Shown: positions 44,557-53,863 of the stretch, one piece after another
How positions within the stretch are numbered: the stretch's first letter is position 1
Layout of the letters: each line of letters begins with the position of its first letter
Source of the DNA: Shewanella japonica
GTDB taxonomy: Bacteria; Pseudomonadota; Gammaproteobacteria; Enterobacterales; Shewanellaceae
Direction of reading: 5' to 3'
Assembly (NCBI RefSeq): GCF_002075795.1
Contig: NZ_CP020472.1
Coordinates: forward strand, 2,029,001 to 2,093,000
DNA length: 64,000 bases
Notes under the pieces: generated by a model
Told to the model about the DNA's origin: nothing
Databases searched by the model: none
What the model saw: only the letters and a program-made list of their open reading frames with translations
Position numbers and translations under genes: made by a program

Positions 44557-44630
44557 CTATTTAATTTTTGTTTTGGCTTATAAGGCTGACTATACATGAT
44601 TTTAACTGCAAAAAAATCGCCTCAGACACA

Positions 44631-44690
44631 TTGCCATATTGTTGCCACATTTCATCTGCACATTGCCACTTTTATGCCCTGAGGTTGCCA
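44631..44690 (+). promoter_or_regulatory. Four phased TTGCCA direct repeats (candidate PdsR operator)
   Basis: TTGCCA occurs at 44631, 44642, 44663 and 44685, spaced 11, 21 and 22 bases, near one, two and two helical turns, so all copies face the same side. A TTTAATA -10-like element lies at 44702-44708, twelve bases past the last repeat. Tandem direct repeats about 11 bases apart are the usual binding pattern of OmpR-family regulators. Confidence 0.6.
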
Positions 44691-44786
44691 TTTCTGAGGT
44701 GTTTAATAGTGACATCAACTTAACGACACGCAGTAAACAAGTTGTTGAGTTCATTAATCACATTAAAACACTGAAAGGAAAATATC

Positions 44787-45602
44787 ATGAAAAAACAACT
44801 AATCGCCATCGCTATCATCAGCAGTCTTTCTTTTTCAAATGTGTCACTAGCAGATGATGTTAATCATTTCGATGCAAGCGCCTATGACAATGATAACGCT
44901 AATACTGAGTTGGTAGTACAGGATGAGGAAAGAGAGCACACAGAAGAATTGGTTGGTCTCACATCAGGTGCTGTACTTGGTGCTGTCGTTGGTGGACCCG
45001 TTGGCGCCATCATTGGAGCATTCGCAGGTACGTTAATTGGTAAAACTGTCGGTGATGATACCGAAATTCAGTCGCAAAAAGAGTTATTAGCTCAACAGAA
45101 ATTATCTATCGAAATGCAAACCTCAGAGCTTACTGCATTACATGAAAAGCAGCAGTCGCTTGCTGAGGTGACAGATGAATACCTTCATGTTCAAGCTCAG
45201 CTCTCTGATTTAAAAGCGGCGCAACAGCAGCAATTACAAGAGTTAGCGATTGGCTTAAATGTTCAGTTTAAAACGGGCTCTTCGACCATTGAACCTCATT
45301 TTGAGCAACAACTTGATGATGTGGCGTATTTGATGGCGTTATCACCGGAATTAAAACTGGATTTAACCGGATATGCCGATAGACGTGGAGACAGTAAATT
45401 TAATCAAGCTCTGTCAGAGCAGCGATTAATAGAAGTGACAAGTTACTTAGTGAGTCAAGGTGTGTCAGCAGAGCGATTACATTCTCAAGCATATGGTGCT
45501 TCAGCGCCATTACATGAGCAACAAAGCTTTGAAAATGACTTTTTTGACCGAAGAGTGACATTAAAAGTTATGCCTGTAGGTGAAGCATTAGCTGCCAACT
45601 AA
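44787..45602 (+). CDS. pdsO: Sortase-associated OmpA-like protein PdsO
   Basis: Envelope protein of 271 residues. A signal peptide (IAIISSLSFSNVSLAD) is followed by a glycine-zipper membrane segment (SGAVLGAVVGGPVGAIIGAF, then AGTLIGKTVGDD) and a Q/E-rich coiled coil at about 95-150. The C-terminal OmpA peptidoglycan-binding domain is VQFKTGSSTIEPHFEQQLDD, LDLTGYADRRGDSKFNQALS, SEQRLIEVTSYLVSQGVSAE. It probably anchors or organises the sortase substrate at the cell wall/outer membrane. AAAGGA precedes the ATG; the target gene follows after 80 bases. Confidence 0.92.
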   Translation: MKKQLIAIAIISSLSFSNVSLADDVNHFDASAYDNDNANTELVVQDEEREHTEELVGLTSGAVLGAVVGGPVGAIIGAFAGTLIGKTVGDDTEIQSQKELLAQQKLSIEMQTSELTALHEKQQSLAEVTDEYLHVQAQLSDLKAAQQQQLQELAIGLNVQFKTGSSTIEPHFEQQLDDVAYLMALSPELKLDLTGYADRRGDSKFNQALSEQRLIEVTSYLVSQGVSAERLHSQAYGASAPLHEQQSFENDFFDRRVTLKVMPVGEALAAN

Positions 45603-45682
45603 TTTACCTACTTCATTATCGCCTTGAGCAAGGTGCCATTAGGTATTGGTTTAGGGCGATATTGAATTCATGGAGAGAGCAA

Positions 45683-48190
45683 ATGAAAGGTATCAACTCA
45701 AAAGCACACTGCTACGCCATTGCCGATAAGGCATGCCTGTCAGGTTATGAATCTAATAAGCCAACTCCTAGTGATAGAAGTTGTAACAACTGTGGTCAAT
45801 CAATACTCGGCTACAGCGTTTCTGCATCTGTGTTACTTGGACTAATGGTTTTAAGTGTATTGTTTCCTGTTTATGCCATGGCTACATCGGTTACAACTGA
45901 TCTCGAAACGGTGATTCCGATTGAAAGTCGGTATCAAGAAGTCACCCAAGGAGTACTACGTTATCAGCAAGTTGGTCAACAGTATGAAAACTTGCCGTTA
46001 AGCACGGATGTAACAATGAATGTTTCTGGCTGGACAAATCGGGTGAGTGTTAAGCAAACCTTTATGAATAATTCGTCTGAGTGGATAAATGGCAGTTATG
46101 TGTTTCCTTTATCTCATGACAGTGCCGTAGACAGTATGCGCTTAATTATTGGCGATCGAAGTATTGAAGGTGTTATTCAGCCTAAAAAGCAAGCAAAAGC
46201 TAATTTTGAAAAGGCAAAATCTCAAGGTAAAAGAGCAAGTTTAGTGAGCCAGCAACGGCCCAATATTTTTACCACTGAGATCGCGAATTTGGGCCCTAGC
46301 GAAACTGCAATTGTGGAGATCACTTATCAAGAGAAGCTGAATTATAAAGAAGGCATGTTTAGCTTACGCTTTCCTATGACGATTACCCCCCGTTATACAC
46401 CGGCGCATTTACAACGACAAGATAGCCAACAAGGCTTGGCGTCATCAGCTGAAAAAAGTAACGCGGACATTAAACAGCATTCTTATTTGTCTTATCAATC
46501 TCTTTCGAGCAAGTTACCTGATAGCGTCACTCGTTACTTACCTGAATATTTCATTGACGAAACTCAGTCTGAAATCTTGTCCGACCCATACTTGCAGCAA
46601 GACTTGAATGTGGGGCTGGAAGAGTCAAATCATAACGCATTAATGGTGAATATGACGGTAAATTTAGATGCGGGTTTTGATGTGAAAGCAGAGGCGATAA
46701 CAAGTCCCTACCACAAGATCGCTAAGGTGCGACAAGCAGCTCAAGTTCAGTCGTTTTCGAATCATCAGCAATGGCTTGTTTCGTTTGCCAAGCCAGAAAA
46801 AGCGAATAAAGATTTTGTGCTTCAATGGCGGGCAGAGCATCAAGAGTCTTATCAACCAATCGCTGCAGTATTTTCTCAGCAGGGCCAAACCCATCAGAAG
46901 AAGACTGATTCGGCTAACTCAAAAAATGATAATTCACCTCATGTATCTGGACTAAAAGATGTTCAATATGATCTTGTGATGCTATCGCCGCCACTGATAA
47001 GTGAAAAGCATACTGAAGATACCTCACATACACCCAGAGAGTTAATTCTAGTGATTGATACCTCTGGTTCGATGCAGGGTGCTGCGCTTTCACAAGCTAA
47101 GCAATCTATCCTCTATGCATTAGCTGGGTTAAGGGCTCAAGATAAGTTTAATATTTATGAGTTTAATCATAAGGTTAATCGGCTATCTCAGCAGTCTCTC
47201 GCTGGCACAAGTAGTAATATTGGCCGTGCGCATCAGTTTGTAAAAGGGTTGCAAGCCAATGGCGGAACTGAAATTGGCAAAGCCTTATCTGTGGCGTTAC
47301 AGGTTGAGCAAGCACAAGCAGTATCTGATATAAGCCACTTTTTAAGACAAGTTATTTTTATTACCGATGGCGCAGTGAGTAATGAACATGGCATTTTTCA
47401 ACAGATTGAAGCGGAGTTAGGACAAAGCCGTTTATTTACTGTTGGTATTGGCGCTGCTCCTAATTCTTACTTTATGGAGCGCGCGGCTTTATTTGGTCGA
47501 GGTACGTTTACTTATATTGGTAGTACATCAGAAGTGAACCAAAAAATAACTAAGTTAATGGCAAAGATTGAAAAACCAGTTGCCACCAATGTTTCTTTGA
47601 CGTATGCCGATGGGACAATACCGGATTATTGGCCAGCACAAATTCCTGATTTGTACACAAATGAGCCCATATTGGTCAGTGTTAAGTCGCCAGCTTACAA
47701 CCAACAAGACTTTATTGTATCGGGTTATACCCAAGGTCAGTACTGGCAAAAACAGATTAAACGTCAGGATAATACCTCTGCAAGTCACAATGCTAGTGGG
47801 CTAGATTTGCTGTGGGCTAATGCACAAATTCAGGCTATTGAAGCAACTCGCACACAAGCGAATCAGCAGCGGATTAAAAAACAAGTTGAAGCGCTTGGTA
47901 TGAAGTATCACTTAGTGACTTCACAAACGAGTTTGGTTGCCATTGATACTACACCGGTTAAACCTATGGCAGAGATGGCCGTGCAAAAACGAGTGAAGAG
48001 ACATCTGCCAGCAGGAAGAAATCAATCAGTAGGAGTGCTTCCACAAACCGCAACCTCAAGTCGTTTGAATGTGCTAATTGGGCTTAGCCTGTTACTGATA
48101 GCCTTATTAAATGCTTGTTGGTTAAAAGGGTATTTACCAGGTCAGAAATTGATATTACCGAAGAAACCTAACGAGGAGGCTTGCTTATGA
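45683..48190 (+). CDS. Marine proteobacterial sortase target protein (VIT-VWA, LPQTA)
   Basis: Cell-surface substrate of the sortase encoded next. The start is ATG 45683 after GGAGAG; a TTG at 45662 is less supported. The N-terminus has about 45 cytoplasmic residues with CNNC, then a hydrophobic signal segment (VSASVLLGLMVLSVLFPVYA). A VIT domain (about 65-200, DVTMNVSGWTNRVSVKQTF) and a VWA domain follow, with the MIDAS motif DTSGSM near residue 472 and TDGAVSNE. The C-terminus has LPQTA about 50 residues from the end, a hydrophobic stretch (LNVLIGLSLLLIALLNACWL) and a positively charged tail, as a sorting signal. The stop overlaps the sortase start (ATGA). Confidence 0.93.
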   Translation: MKGINSKAHCYAIADKACLSGYESNKPTPSDRSCNNCGQSILGYSVSASVLLGLMVLSVLFPVYAMATSVTTDLETVIPIESRYQEVTQGVLRYQQVGQQYENLPLSTDVTMNVSGWTNRVSVKQTFMNNSSEWINGSYVFPLSHDSAVDSMRLIIGDRSIEGVIQPKKQAKANFEKAKSQGKRASLVSQQRPNIFTTEIANLGPSETAIVEITYQEKLNYKEGMFSLRFPMTITPRYTPAHLQRQDSQQGLASSAEKSNADIKQHSYLSYQSLSSKLPDSVTRYLPEYFIDETQSEILSDPYLQQDLNVGLEESNHNALMVNMTVNLDAGFDVKAEAITSPYHKIAKVRQAAQVQSFSNHQQWLVSFAKPEKANKDFVLQWRAEHQESYQPIAAVFSQQGQTHQKKTDSANSKNDNSPHVSGLKDVQYDLVMLSPPLISEKHTEDTSHTPRELILVIDTSGSMQGAALSQAKQSILYALAGLRAQDKFNIYEFNHKVNRLSQQSLAGTSSNIGRAHQFVKGLQANGGTEIGKALSVALQVEQAQAVSDISHFLRQVIFITDGAVSNEHGIFQQIEAELGQSRLFTVGIGAAPNSYFMERAALFGRGTFTYIGSTSEVNQKITKLMAKIEKPVATNVSLTYADGTIPDYWPAQIPDLYTNEPILVSVKSPAYNQQDFIVSGYTQGQYWQKQIKRQDNTSASHNASGLDLLWANAQIQAIEATRTQANQQRIKKQVEALGMKYHLVTSQTSLVAIDTTPVKPMAEMAVQKRVKRHLPAGRNQSVGVLPQTATSSRLNVLIGLSLLLIALLNACWLKGYLPGQKLILPKKPNEEACL

Positions 48191-48798
48191 TTTCTATGAA
48201 ATGGATTATTCCTTGCAGTGTTGCCTTGATTGGACTGAGTTTTTTATCACATGGAGCGTATATGCAAATTAAAGCAAACTTTGCGCAATTTCTTATTGGA
48301 CAAGCGTGGACTAAAACCTTAGCCGATCAACGTCCTCATAAACCTTGGCGCTGGGCTGACACACATCCAGTTGGGAAGCTTAAACTCTTTGCTGATAAAG
48401 AACATGATTTTTACCCAATTGGTCAGCCTATGTTTGTACTAGCGGGTGCTTCAGGCAGAAACCTCGCTTTTGGTCCTAGTTTATTGCTTAATGGAGCAGG
48501 GATTGGCGAGCAGGGTAATACCATCATTGCGGGGCATAGAGATACCCACTTTCTGCCTTTACAAAATGTCAAAAGAGGCGACATTGTTGAGCTACAAACA
48601 TCCCAAGGCGTGTTACAGCAATACCTTATCGTAAGTACCGATATTGTTCACGAAACACAAACCGAGGTGTTAGATATGACAACGGATAATCAATTAACCT
48701 TGATTACATGCTATCCATTTGAAGATTTATCAGCCAACAGTGATTATCGTTATGTGGTGACGGCTAAAAAAGTCAACGGCAGTCATCGCCTAATTTGA
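48187..48798 (+). CDS. Class GN sortase
   Basis: Transpeptidase that cuts the LPQTA motif and joins the target to an acceptor, as in Gram-negative marine bacteria. The 203 residues have an N-terminal membrane segment (IPCSVALIGLSFLSHGAY). The catalytic histidine is in IIAGHRDTHFLPL near 117, the cysteine in LTLITCYPF near 179, and the arginine in NSDYRYVVTAKKV. The ATG at 48187 is seven bases after GAGGAGG and overlaps the target stop. Its 3' end overlaps the end of the convergent GGDEF gene by nine bases. Confidence 0.94.
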   Translation: MISMKWIIPCSVALIGLSFLSHGAYMQIKANFAQFLIGQAWTKTLADQRPHKPWRWADTHPVGKLKLFADKEHDFYPIGQPMFVLAGASGRNLAFGPSLLLNGAGIGEQGNTIIAGHRDTHFLPLQNVKRGDIVELQTSQGVLQQYLIVSTDIVHETQTEVLDMTTDNQLTLITCYPFEDLSANSDYRYVVTAKKVNGSHRLI

Positions 48799-49815
48799 GA
48801 TTGGCATGACCCTGTTTCTACCTAGCCTTTTAGCTTCATATAGTAGAGTGTCTGCACTTTCAATCAGTTGACTACTTGTTTGCTGGTGCTTCCACTCGCT
48901 AACCCCAAAAGACGCAGTAATGTTATCAATGCGAGCTTCACTACGGCGGTCTTTTACACTGAGTTTTTCTATTGAACGGCGCATTGCTTCTGCAAGTTGT
49001 CTTGCTACGCGTTGTTGGCTATTGGGGATAATTACTGCAAATTCTTCACCGCCAAATCGATAGAGTTTTACACCATCTCGACAAGATTCTTGTAAGCGTT
49101 TAGCGACCACTTTAAGTACTAAATCCCCTAGCTGGTGGCCGTAAGTGTCATTAAACTGCTTGAAATGATCAATATCAATTAGGATTAAACAAGCTCCATT
49201 GGGCGACTGATTGACCAACGCAGAAATGTCATCATCAAATGCACGCCGATTTAATGCTTCTGTTAATGCGTCATAAAGCACATCTTTTTCGGTTTCCGCT
49301 AGACGTTGTTTTAAGGCATTGATTTCTGATTGTGCTTTATCAAGCTGCTGGGTAAAACTGGTTGTACTTGAATGAATGTTTGCAGATTCGCTGACGATAT
49401 TTTTGACAACTTTTATCACTTGTTCCAACGAAAAGCCTTGATTTTCCAGTTCTGCTAATTTGCTGAATTCTTTTTGGATTTTTGTTTGAAAAGTGGTTGT
49501 ATCGTGGTTGGTGTCTTTAAGAGATTGAGACAGTTCGCAAACCATTGCATCTAGGTTCTGGCGCATGCTTCTTACGTCTAATTCAACAGGATCGGCAATA
49601 TGTTGTCGATATAGTAACTCGCTCGAAGTCGGAGAGTACTGTTGGTTTTGTGCAATCGTAGCATCAAGCGCAATGTTTAATTTTGGATTAGACTCTGAAA
49701 CGTAAGCATACCAGAGAGCATAATTGGTTGGCGTGGTAGGGATGCTATGTTTTAGCATCAATGGGACAGCTTTTTTTAAATTTAATGCCGCTGTTTTCAG
49801 TAGCTCGTTAGACAT
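48790..49815 (-). CDS. Diguanylate cyclase (GGDEF)
   Basis: Synthesises cyclic-di-GMP. The 341 residues have an N-terminal alpha-helical region, mostly helix/coil (TTPTNYALWYAYVSESNPKL, then a coiled coil up to about 180, QLDKAQSEINALKQRLAETE), and a GGDEF domain at about 180-340 with DALTEALNRRAF, ILIDIDHFKQFNDTYGHQLG and GGEEF (FGGEEFAVIIP). GGEEF is an active variant. RQLAEAMRRSIEKL precedes it toward the end. No membrane segment is seen. GAGGG lies upstream of the ATG. It could control biofilm together with curli, but no direct link is seen. Confidence 0.94.
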   Translation of the reverse strand: MSNELLKTAALNLKKAVPLMLKHSIPTTPTNYALWYAYVSESNPKLNIALDATIAQNQQYSPTSSELLYRQHIADPVELDVRSMRQNLDAMVCELSQSLKDTNHDTTTFQTKIQKEFSKLAELENQGFSLEQVIKVVKNIVSESANIHSSTTSFTQQLDKAQSEINALKQRLAETEKDVLYDALTEALNRRAFDDDISALVNQSPNGACLILIDIDHFKQFNDTYGHQLGDLVLKVVAKRLQESCRDGVKLYRFGGEEFAVIIPNSQQRVARQLAEAMRRSIEKLSVKDRRSEARIDNITASFGVSEWKHQQTSSQLIESADTLLYEAKRLGRNRVMPISN

Positions 49816-50008
49816 TTAATCCCTCATCTCTGATACATCACTTAGCGAATTAAGGCAGGAGTTTAAAACGTTGCACTAATTTTAGGCCAAGCTGAATTAA
49901 ATACAATTTGGCCAATGAGGGCTTAGTTTTCTTGAACGCGTTAAACTTGCTAAATGATTTAAAAATAACGTCAAACTCAGCACCATAAGATAGGATGCTC
50001 AATTTATA

Positions 50009-50896
50009 TTAAAAAGAATAAGATACCGCAAACATTGGGCCAGTGAAACTGTAATTAATATTATAATCAAAGGTTCTAAATTCAGTGTCTAAGATACTAC
50101 GAGATTGCTCAATATCAACATCAACATCATAATAATTATAGGCTAATGATAAATGCCAGTTCTCACAAATAATAGCTTGAACCCCAGCTCGAATATCAAC
50201 TAAAGAACCTTTTACATTGTCATATTTTATCGCAAAGTATTGTGCATGAGCATTAAATACCCAGCCAGGGTAAAACTCATAACTTCCGTAAACACCTACA
50301 TCAGGTAACGGAGCGGTAAGGGCATTATCAACAATACGAGGGGTAAAAGTTGCTGTGTCACACAAGGCATTTGGATCGCTTCGGCTTTCACATAAGCCTA
50401 TATTGCCTTCAAATACGGTTTCAACAAACATTGTATGTAAGCCGATTGAAGCACCCACTGTATAATTATCACCTTCCCAAATGTCGTAGCCATAGCCTAA
50501 TCGAAGAATATCAATATTTAAGGTTGTCGAAATTTTGGCTTCACCATCAATTAAAAAGTTATCATCGTTATCACCAAACTCAGGGATTTCGATATCAAAT
50601 CCTAATTGAGGTGTATCTGCGTTACGGTGCAGTGACTTCCAGTCAAGATAGATATTGTGGCGGTCGTTAAAACTATATGTGAATTCAAAAAAAGGCAGGA
50701 ATTGCTCTTCAGTAAGTAGCAGATCATCTTCGAAATCTAATAAATAATAACTATTAGTATCTTTGGCGCTTTTAACAAGCATTGTGGAGTCGGAACTGGC
50801 ATAAAAAGCACCTATGGTGAATTTATACTCATCTGCATTAACATGGCCAGAAAAACTGGCTGCAGCTAAAAGTCCTACGAAGGCTTGCTTTAACAT
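50009..50896 (-). CDS. Outer-membrane beta-barrel protein of unknown function
   Basis: The 295 residues have a signal peptide (VGLLAAASFSGHVNADE). Many alternating strands follow (FTIGAFYASSDSTMLVKS, INYSFTGPMFAVSYSF) and a terminal phenylalanine, as in barrels inserted by BAM. NIYLDWKSLHRNADTPQLGF is part of an acidic loop region. Two cysteines in GLCESRSDPNALCD could form a disulfide in one loop. I do not recognise a family. It stands alone between two long intergenic stretches. Confidence 0.75.
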   Translation of the reverse strand: MLKQAFVGLLAAASFSGHVNADEYKFTIGAFYASSDSTMLVKSAKDTNSYYLLDFEDDLLLTEEQFLPFFEFTYSFNDRHNIYLDWKSLHRNADTPQLGFDIEIPEFGDNDDNFLIDGEAKISTTLNIDILRLGYGYDIWEGDNYTVGASIGLHTMFVETVFEGNIGLCESRSDPNALCDTATFTPRIVDNALTAPLPDVGVYGSYEFYPGWVFNAHAQYFAIKYDNVKGSLVDIRAGVQAIICENWHLSLAYNYYDVDVDIEQSRSILDTEFRTFDYNINYSFTGPMFAVSYSF

Positions 50897-51441
50897 TTAT
50901 TCTCCGCACTTTAAAATTACTTAAATCAGTAAACTGTGCTTTTATTGTTATTGTTAATCAGGGTTATATCTTATTATGTAGTCATACTAACATTATGTAA
51001 CTAAATGTGAAGCTTTTGTTGCTGTAAAAATGTAAAAATGAGAACTAAGATCACGATTTATTCGTATTAAACATTTGGCGGTAAAACTATAGAACTATAA
51101 GTCTATTTTAAATTGTTTTATTTCAATGGTTTATGGTTGTTGCTTGTCGGCTTTTTTTCATTACTATTTATTTAGCTAGCACGTTTTAATCATCTTTAAA
51201 TTAGCATTATTTAATGTGTCAGAAGAACTTTAAATGTCATCTTTTTGACTGCGCGTTAACAAATATGTAACGAGCAAGGTGTGGAGAAATATACCCCAAA
51301 TGGTTAAAGAAAAGCTGCTTCAACTAAGTCCTATACTTAAGTCATATGCGTAAATTAAATTTGATTACACGCTGCCATAATTTTGCTATAAATCGCGATT
51401 AGACTGTTTATGTTTTGTTAGACATTGAGTAAAAATCCATT
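50897..51441. promoter_or_regulatory. 545-base AT-rich intergenic region, divergent barrel gene / hdfR
   Basis: Separates the barrel gene (minus) from hdfR (plus). TTGACT near 51245 with TATGTA about 15 bases later is a possible promoter, uncertain. A short palindrome GGTGTGGAG...ACCCC near 51280 is not convincing. No ORF, tRNA or repeats are supported. Confidence 0.4.
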
Positions 51442-52287
51442 ATGGATACTGATTTATTAAAAACGTTTCTTGAAGTTTATCGTACTCGTCACTTTGGCAA
51501 GGCTGCTGATAACTTATATATCACCCGCAGTGCAGTCAGTTTTAGGCTAAAGCAGCTTGAATCATTGCTAGGTGTTATTTTATTTGATCGTGAACGCAAT
51601 AATATCAAACCAACTCCTGCGGGTGAGCGAATGTTAGCCCATGCTAATGCCGTATTAACTGCTCTGGAACGCGCCAAGCAAGATGTTTCCTTAATAGAGC
51701 AGCACAGTGTTCAGTTGTCGATAGGCATGGGCCATAATATTTGGGAAAGTTATTTAAAAAGGGCAATACAACCTTCATATAAAACTGAACACGGCCTGTC
51801 GCTTCGTACTGATGTGATTACTTCAGCTGTGATGGCAAAAAAGATGGCAGAAACGACACTGGACATCGCATTAAGCTTCGATCCTTTCCATATTGATGGC
51901 ATTGATACAATTACCTTAAGCCAAGTAAATTTATTACTTGTTTCTACTCAAGCTAATTTGCATATCTCTGATTTAGCTCTTTCGCACTATGTCAAAGTGG
52001 ATTGGGGCACTGCTTTTAATATTACTCATGCACAAGAGTTAACAGCACTTCCATTACCCGTTTTGCATACGAGTTCAGCGCAAATTGCCCATGACTTTAT
52101 TATCCAAAATAAAGGGTGTGCATTTTTACCTGAAGTTATGGTTACAGAGGATATTGCCTGCGGAAAATTGCATCGAGTTTGTGATGTGAAAGAAATCCGG
52201 CGCCACGTTTATGCATCCTATGCGCTAACAAGTGAGCGAATGAATGAAATTGAAAAAGTTATTGGTTTATTAAACCATATTGCATGA
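51442..52287 (+). CDS. hdfR: LysR-family regulator HdfR
   Basis: The 281 residues start MDTDLLKTFLEVYRTRHFG, almost as E. coli HdfR (repressor of flhDC and others). The N-terminal winged helix-turn-helix (NLYITRSAVSFRLKQLES, GVILFDRERNNIKPTPAGER) is followed by an effector-binding domain to the end. The ATG is preceded by TAAAAATCC, without a clear binding site. The likely role is control of motility or related genes; the target set in this organism is unknown. Convergent with dgkA. Confidence 0.92.
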   Translation: MDTDLLKTFLEVYRTRHFGKAADNLYITRSAVSFRLKQLESLLGVILFDRERNNIKPTPAGERMLAHANAVLTALERAKQDVSLIEQHSVQLSIGMGHNIWESYLKRAIQPSYKTEHGLSLRTDVITSAVMAKKMAETTLDIALSFDPFHIDGIDTITLSQVNLLLVSTQANLHISDLALSHYVKVDWGTAFNITHAQELTALPLPVLHTSSAQIAHDFIIQNKGCAFLPEVMVTEDIACGKLHRVCDVKEIRRHVYASYALTSERMNEIEKVIGLLNHIA

Positions 52288-52330
52288 AAGCCTGAACACA
52301 TTATGGCTGAACCGCTAAATTGTGAATAGG

Positions 52331-52705
52331 TTAAAGCAGGTAAGCATGAGTTAAAATCCCTATCCAAGTCAGTCCACATAATAATAAACTGAGAAATACT
52401 GCTGCAGAGGCAACATCTTTTGCTTGGCCGCTTAGTGGGTGAATTTCATCGCTAATGCGATCGACTACGGCTTCTATCGCTGAGTTAAGTAGTTCAGTTA
52501 TCAGTACAATAAATAGTGTCATGATCATGAGGACTTTTTCAATCACACTGACATCGACTATTAAAGCGATGGGAACAAGGCAAAGACATAATATTAGTTC
52601 TTGTCTAAAAGCAGCTTCATTTCTCCAAGCGCTGGTTAACCCTTTAAATGAAAAACCTGTTGCTCGTATGATGCGTTTAATACCGTGATTATTAGTGGGT
52701 TTCAT
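52331..52705 (-). CDS. dgkA: Diacylglycerol kinase
   Basis: Inner-membrane enzyme phosphorylating diacylglycerol to phosphatidic acid. The 124 residues have three transmembrane helices and the DgkA signature (GFSFKGLTSAWRNEAAFRQE, ELLNSAIEAVVDRI, SGQAKDVASAAVFLSLLL). GTCACC/AGGTGACC lies just upstream. Single gene convergent with hdfR, 43 bases apart, with no terminator hairpin seen between them. Confidence 0.96.
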   Translation of the reverse strand: MKPTNNHGIKRIIRATGFSFKGLTSAWRNEAAFRQELILCLCLVPIALIVDVSVIEKVLMIMTLFIVLITELLNSAIEAVVDRISDEIHPLSGQAKDVASAAVFLSLLLCGLTWIGILTHAYLL

Positions 52706-52926
52706 AGGTGACCTAATTATTGATGATATGTCCTAAACCTTTAGCATTGTAAGCTAAATAAGCAAATCAGCCATATTTGACTAAACTGTATTTGAATCAT
52801 TAATCATTTTAAATATTGGTTTTTAAAATGGTTAGTATAATCAATGAGTTCAATAAATAAAGAACCGTAAAATAAGTACGATAGGATATTGCCACCACCA
52901 TCACTCAAATTAGCAAGGATGCTACT

Positions 52927-53766
52927 ATGTTTCGATTTATATTGTCAGTGTTAATTGTGTTTATGGCTTTGCTGATTTCAGATGCCGTAGATGCTAATAA
53001 TAAGCCCGCGCTCCAACTCGCTATGCGTTACCAAACCGACACCGATGTTACTCAATACTTGATCAGTGAAAAGCTTGATGGAGTAAGAGGCTATTGGGAT
53101 GGAAATCAAATGCTGTCGCGTTCGGGAAGAGTCATGATTTTACCCGATTGGTTTACTGCAGATTTCCCCAAAACAGCATTAGATGGAGAACTTTGGATTA
53201 AGCAAGGTGAATTTGATGCGGTATCAGCGTTAGCTCGCAGTTCACATTCACATCATGCTGAGTGGAAGTTGGTAAAATATATGATTTTTGACTTGCCAGA
53301 GCATGGGGGGATGTTTGTTGAGCGCGTAAAAGCAATGCAACAAATAGCCTTAGAAAGCAGATATATTGAGGCGATAGAGCAACAGGAGCTTGTCTCTACA
53401 GCGCAATTAATGGCTCAACTTGATCATGTTATTGCAAACAATGGTGAAGGGTTAATGCTTCATCTTAAATCTGGGTATTACCAAATTGGCCGCAGTCAGA
53501 ATATTGTAAAGTTAAAACCTAAATATGATGCTGAAGCGCGTGTTATTGGTTTTAATGAAGGTAAAGGAAAGTTCGAAGGCTTGATGGGTTCACTTAAGGT
53601 TGAAATGCCAAATGGAAAACAATTTAATCTTGGTTCTGGATTTTCTAATGAGCTACGACATAATCCGCCTCCTTTGGGCGCTATTATTACTTATCAATAT
53701 TTAGGACTCACTAAAAATGGCATTCCACGGTTCGCTCATTTTCTGCGTGTTAGAGAGTCGCAATAA
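52927..53766 (+). CDS. Exported ATP-dependent DNA ligase (LigE-like)
   Basis: Minimal DNA ligase of 279 residues with an N-terminal signal peptide (FILSVLIVFMALLISDAVDA), so probably periplasmic. Nucleotidyltransferase motifs are present: motif I EKLDGVRGYW with the AMP lysine, III ALDGELW, IIIa YMIFDLP, IV NGEGLMLH, V IVKLKPKYDAEARVIG. An OB domain follows (GSLKVEMPNGKQFNLGSGF). Such ligases occur in naturally competent gammaproteobacteria and may seal incoming DNA. The phosphatase gene follows 97 bases after. CAATAA repeats about three times at the stop codon. Confidence 0.88.
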   Translation: MFRFILSVLIVFMALLISDAVDANNKPALQLAMRYQTDTDVTQYLISEKLDGVRGYWDGNQMLSRSGRVMILPDWFTADFPKTALDGELWIKQGEFDAVSALARSSHSHHAEWKLVKYMIFDLPEHGGMFVERVKAMQQIALESRYIEAIEQQELVSTAQLMAQLDHVIANNGEGLMLHLKSGYYQIGRSQNIVKLKPKYDAEARVIGFNEGKGKFEGLMGSLKVEMPNGKQFNLGSGFSNELRHNPPPLGAIITYQYLGLTKNGIPRFAHFLRVRESQ

Positions 53767-53863
53767 CAATAACAATAACAAGAATAATGAATAAGTATGA
53801 GCAATAGAGTTTATGTCTAGGTTTATATAGAATTGAGCCGTTAACACGGTGAGGAGTAATTTA

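Noticed and set aside
53758..53782. CAATAA repeat at the ligase stop as a phase-variable tract
   Set aside because: Only about three copies and at the very end of the gene, so a change would hardly alter the protein.
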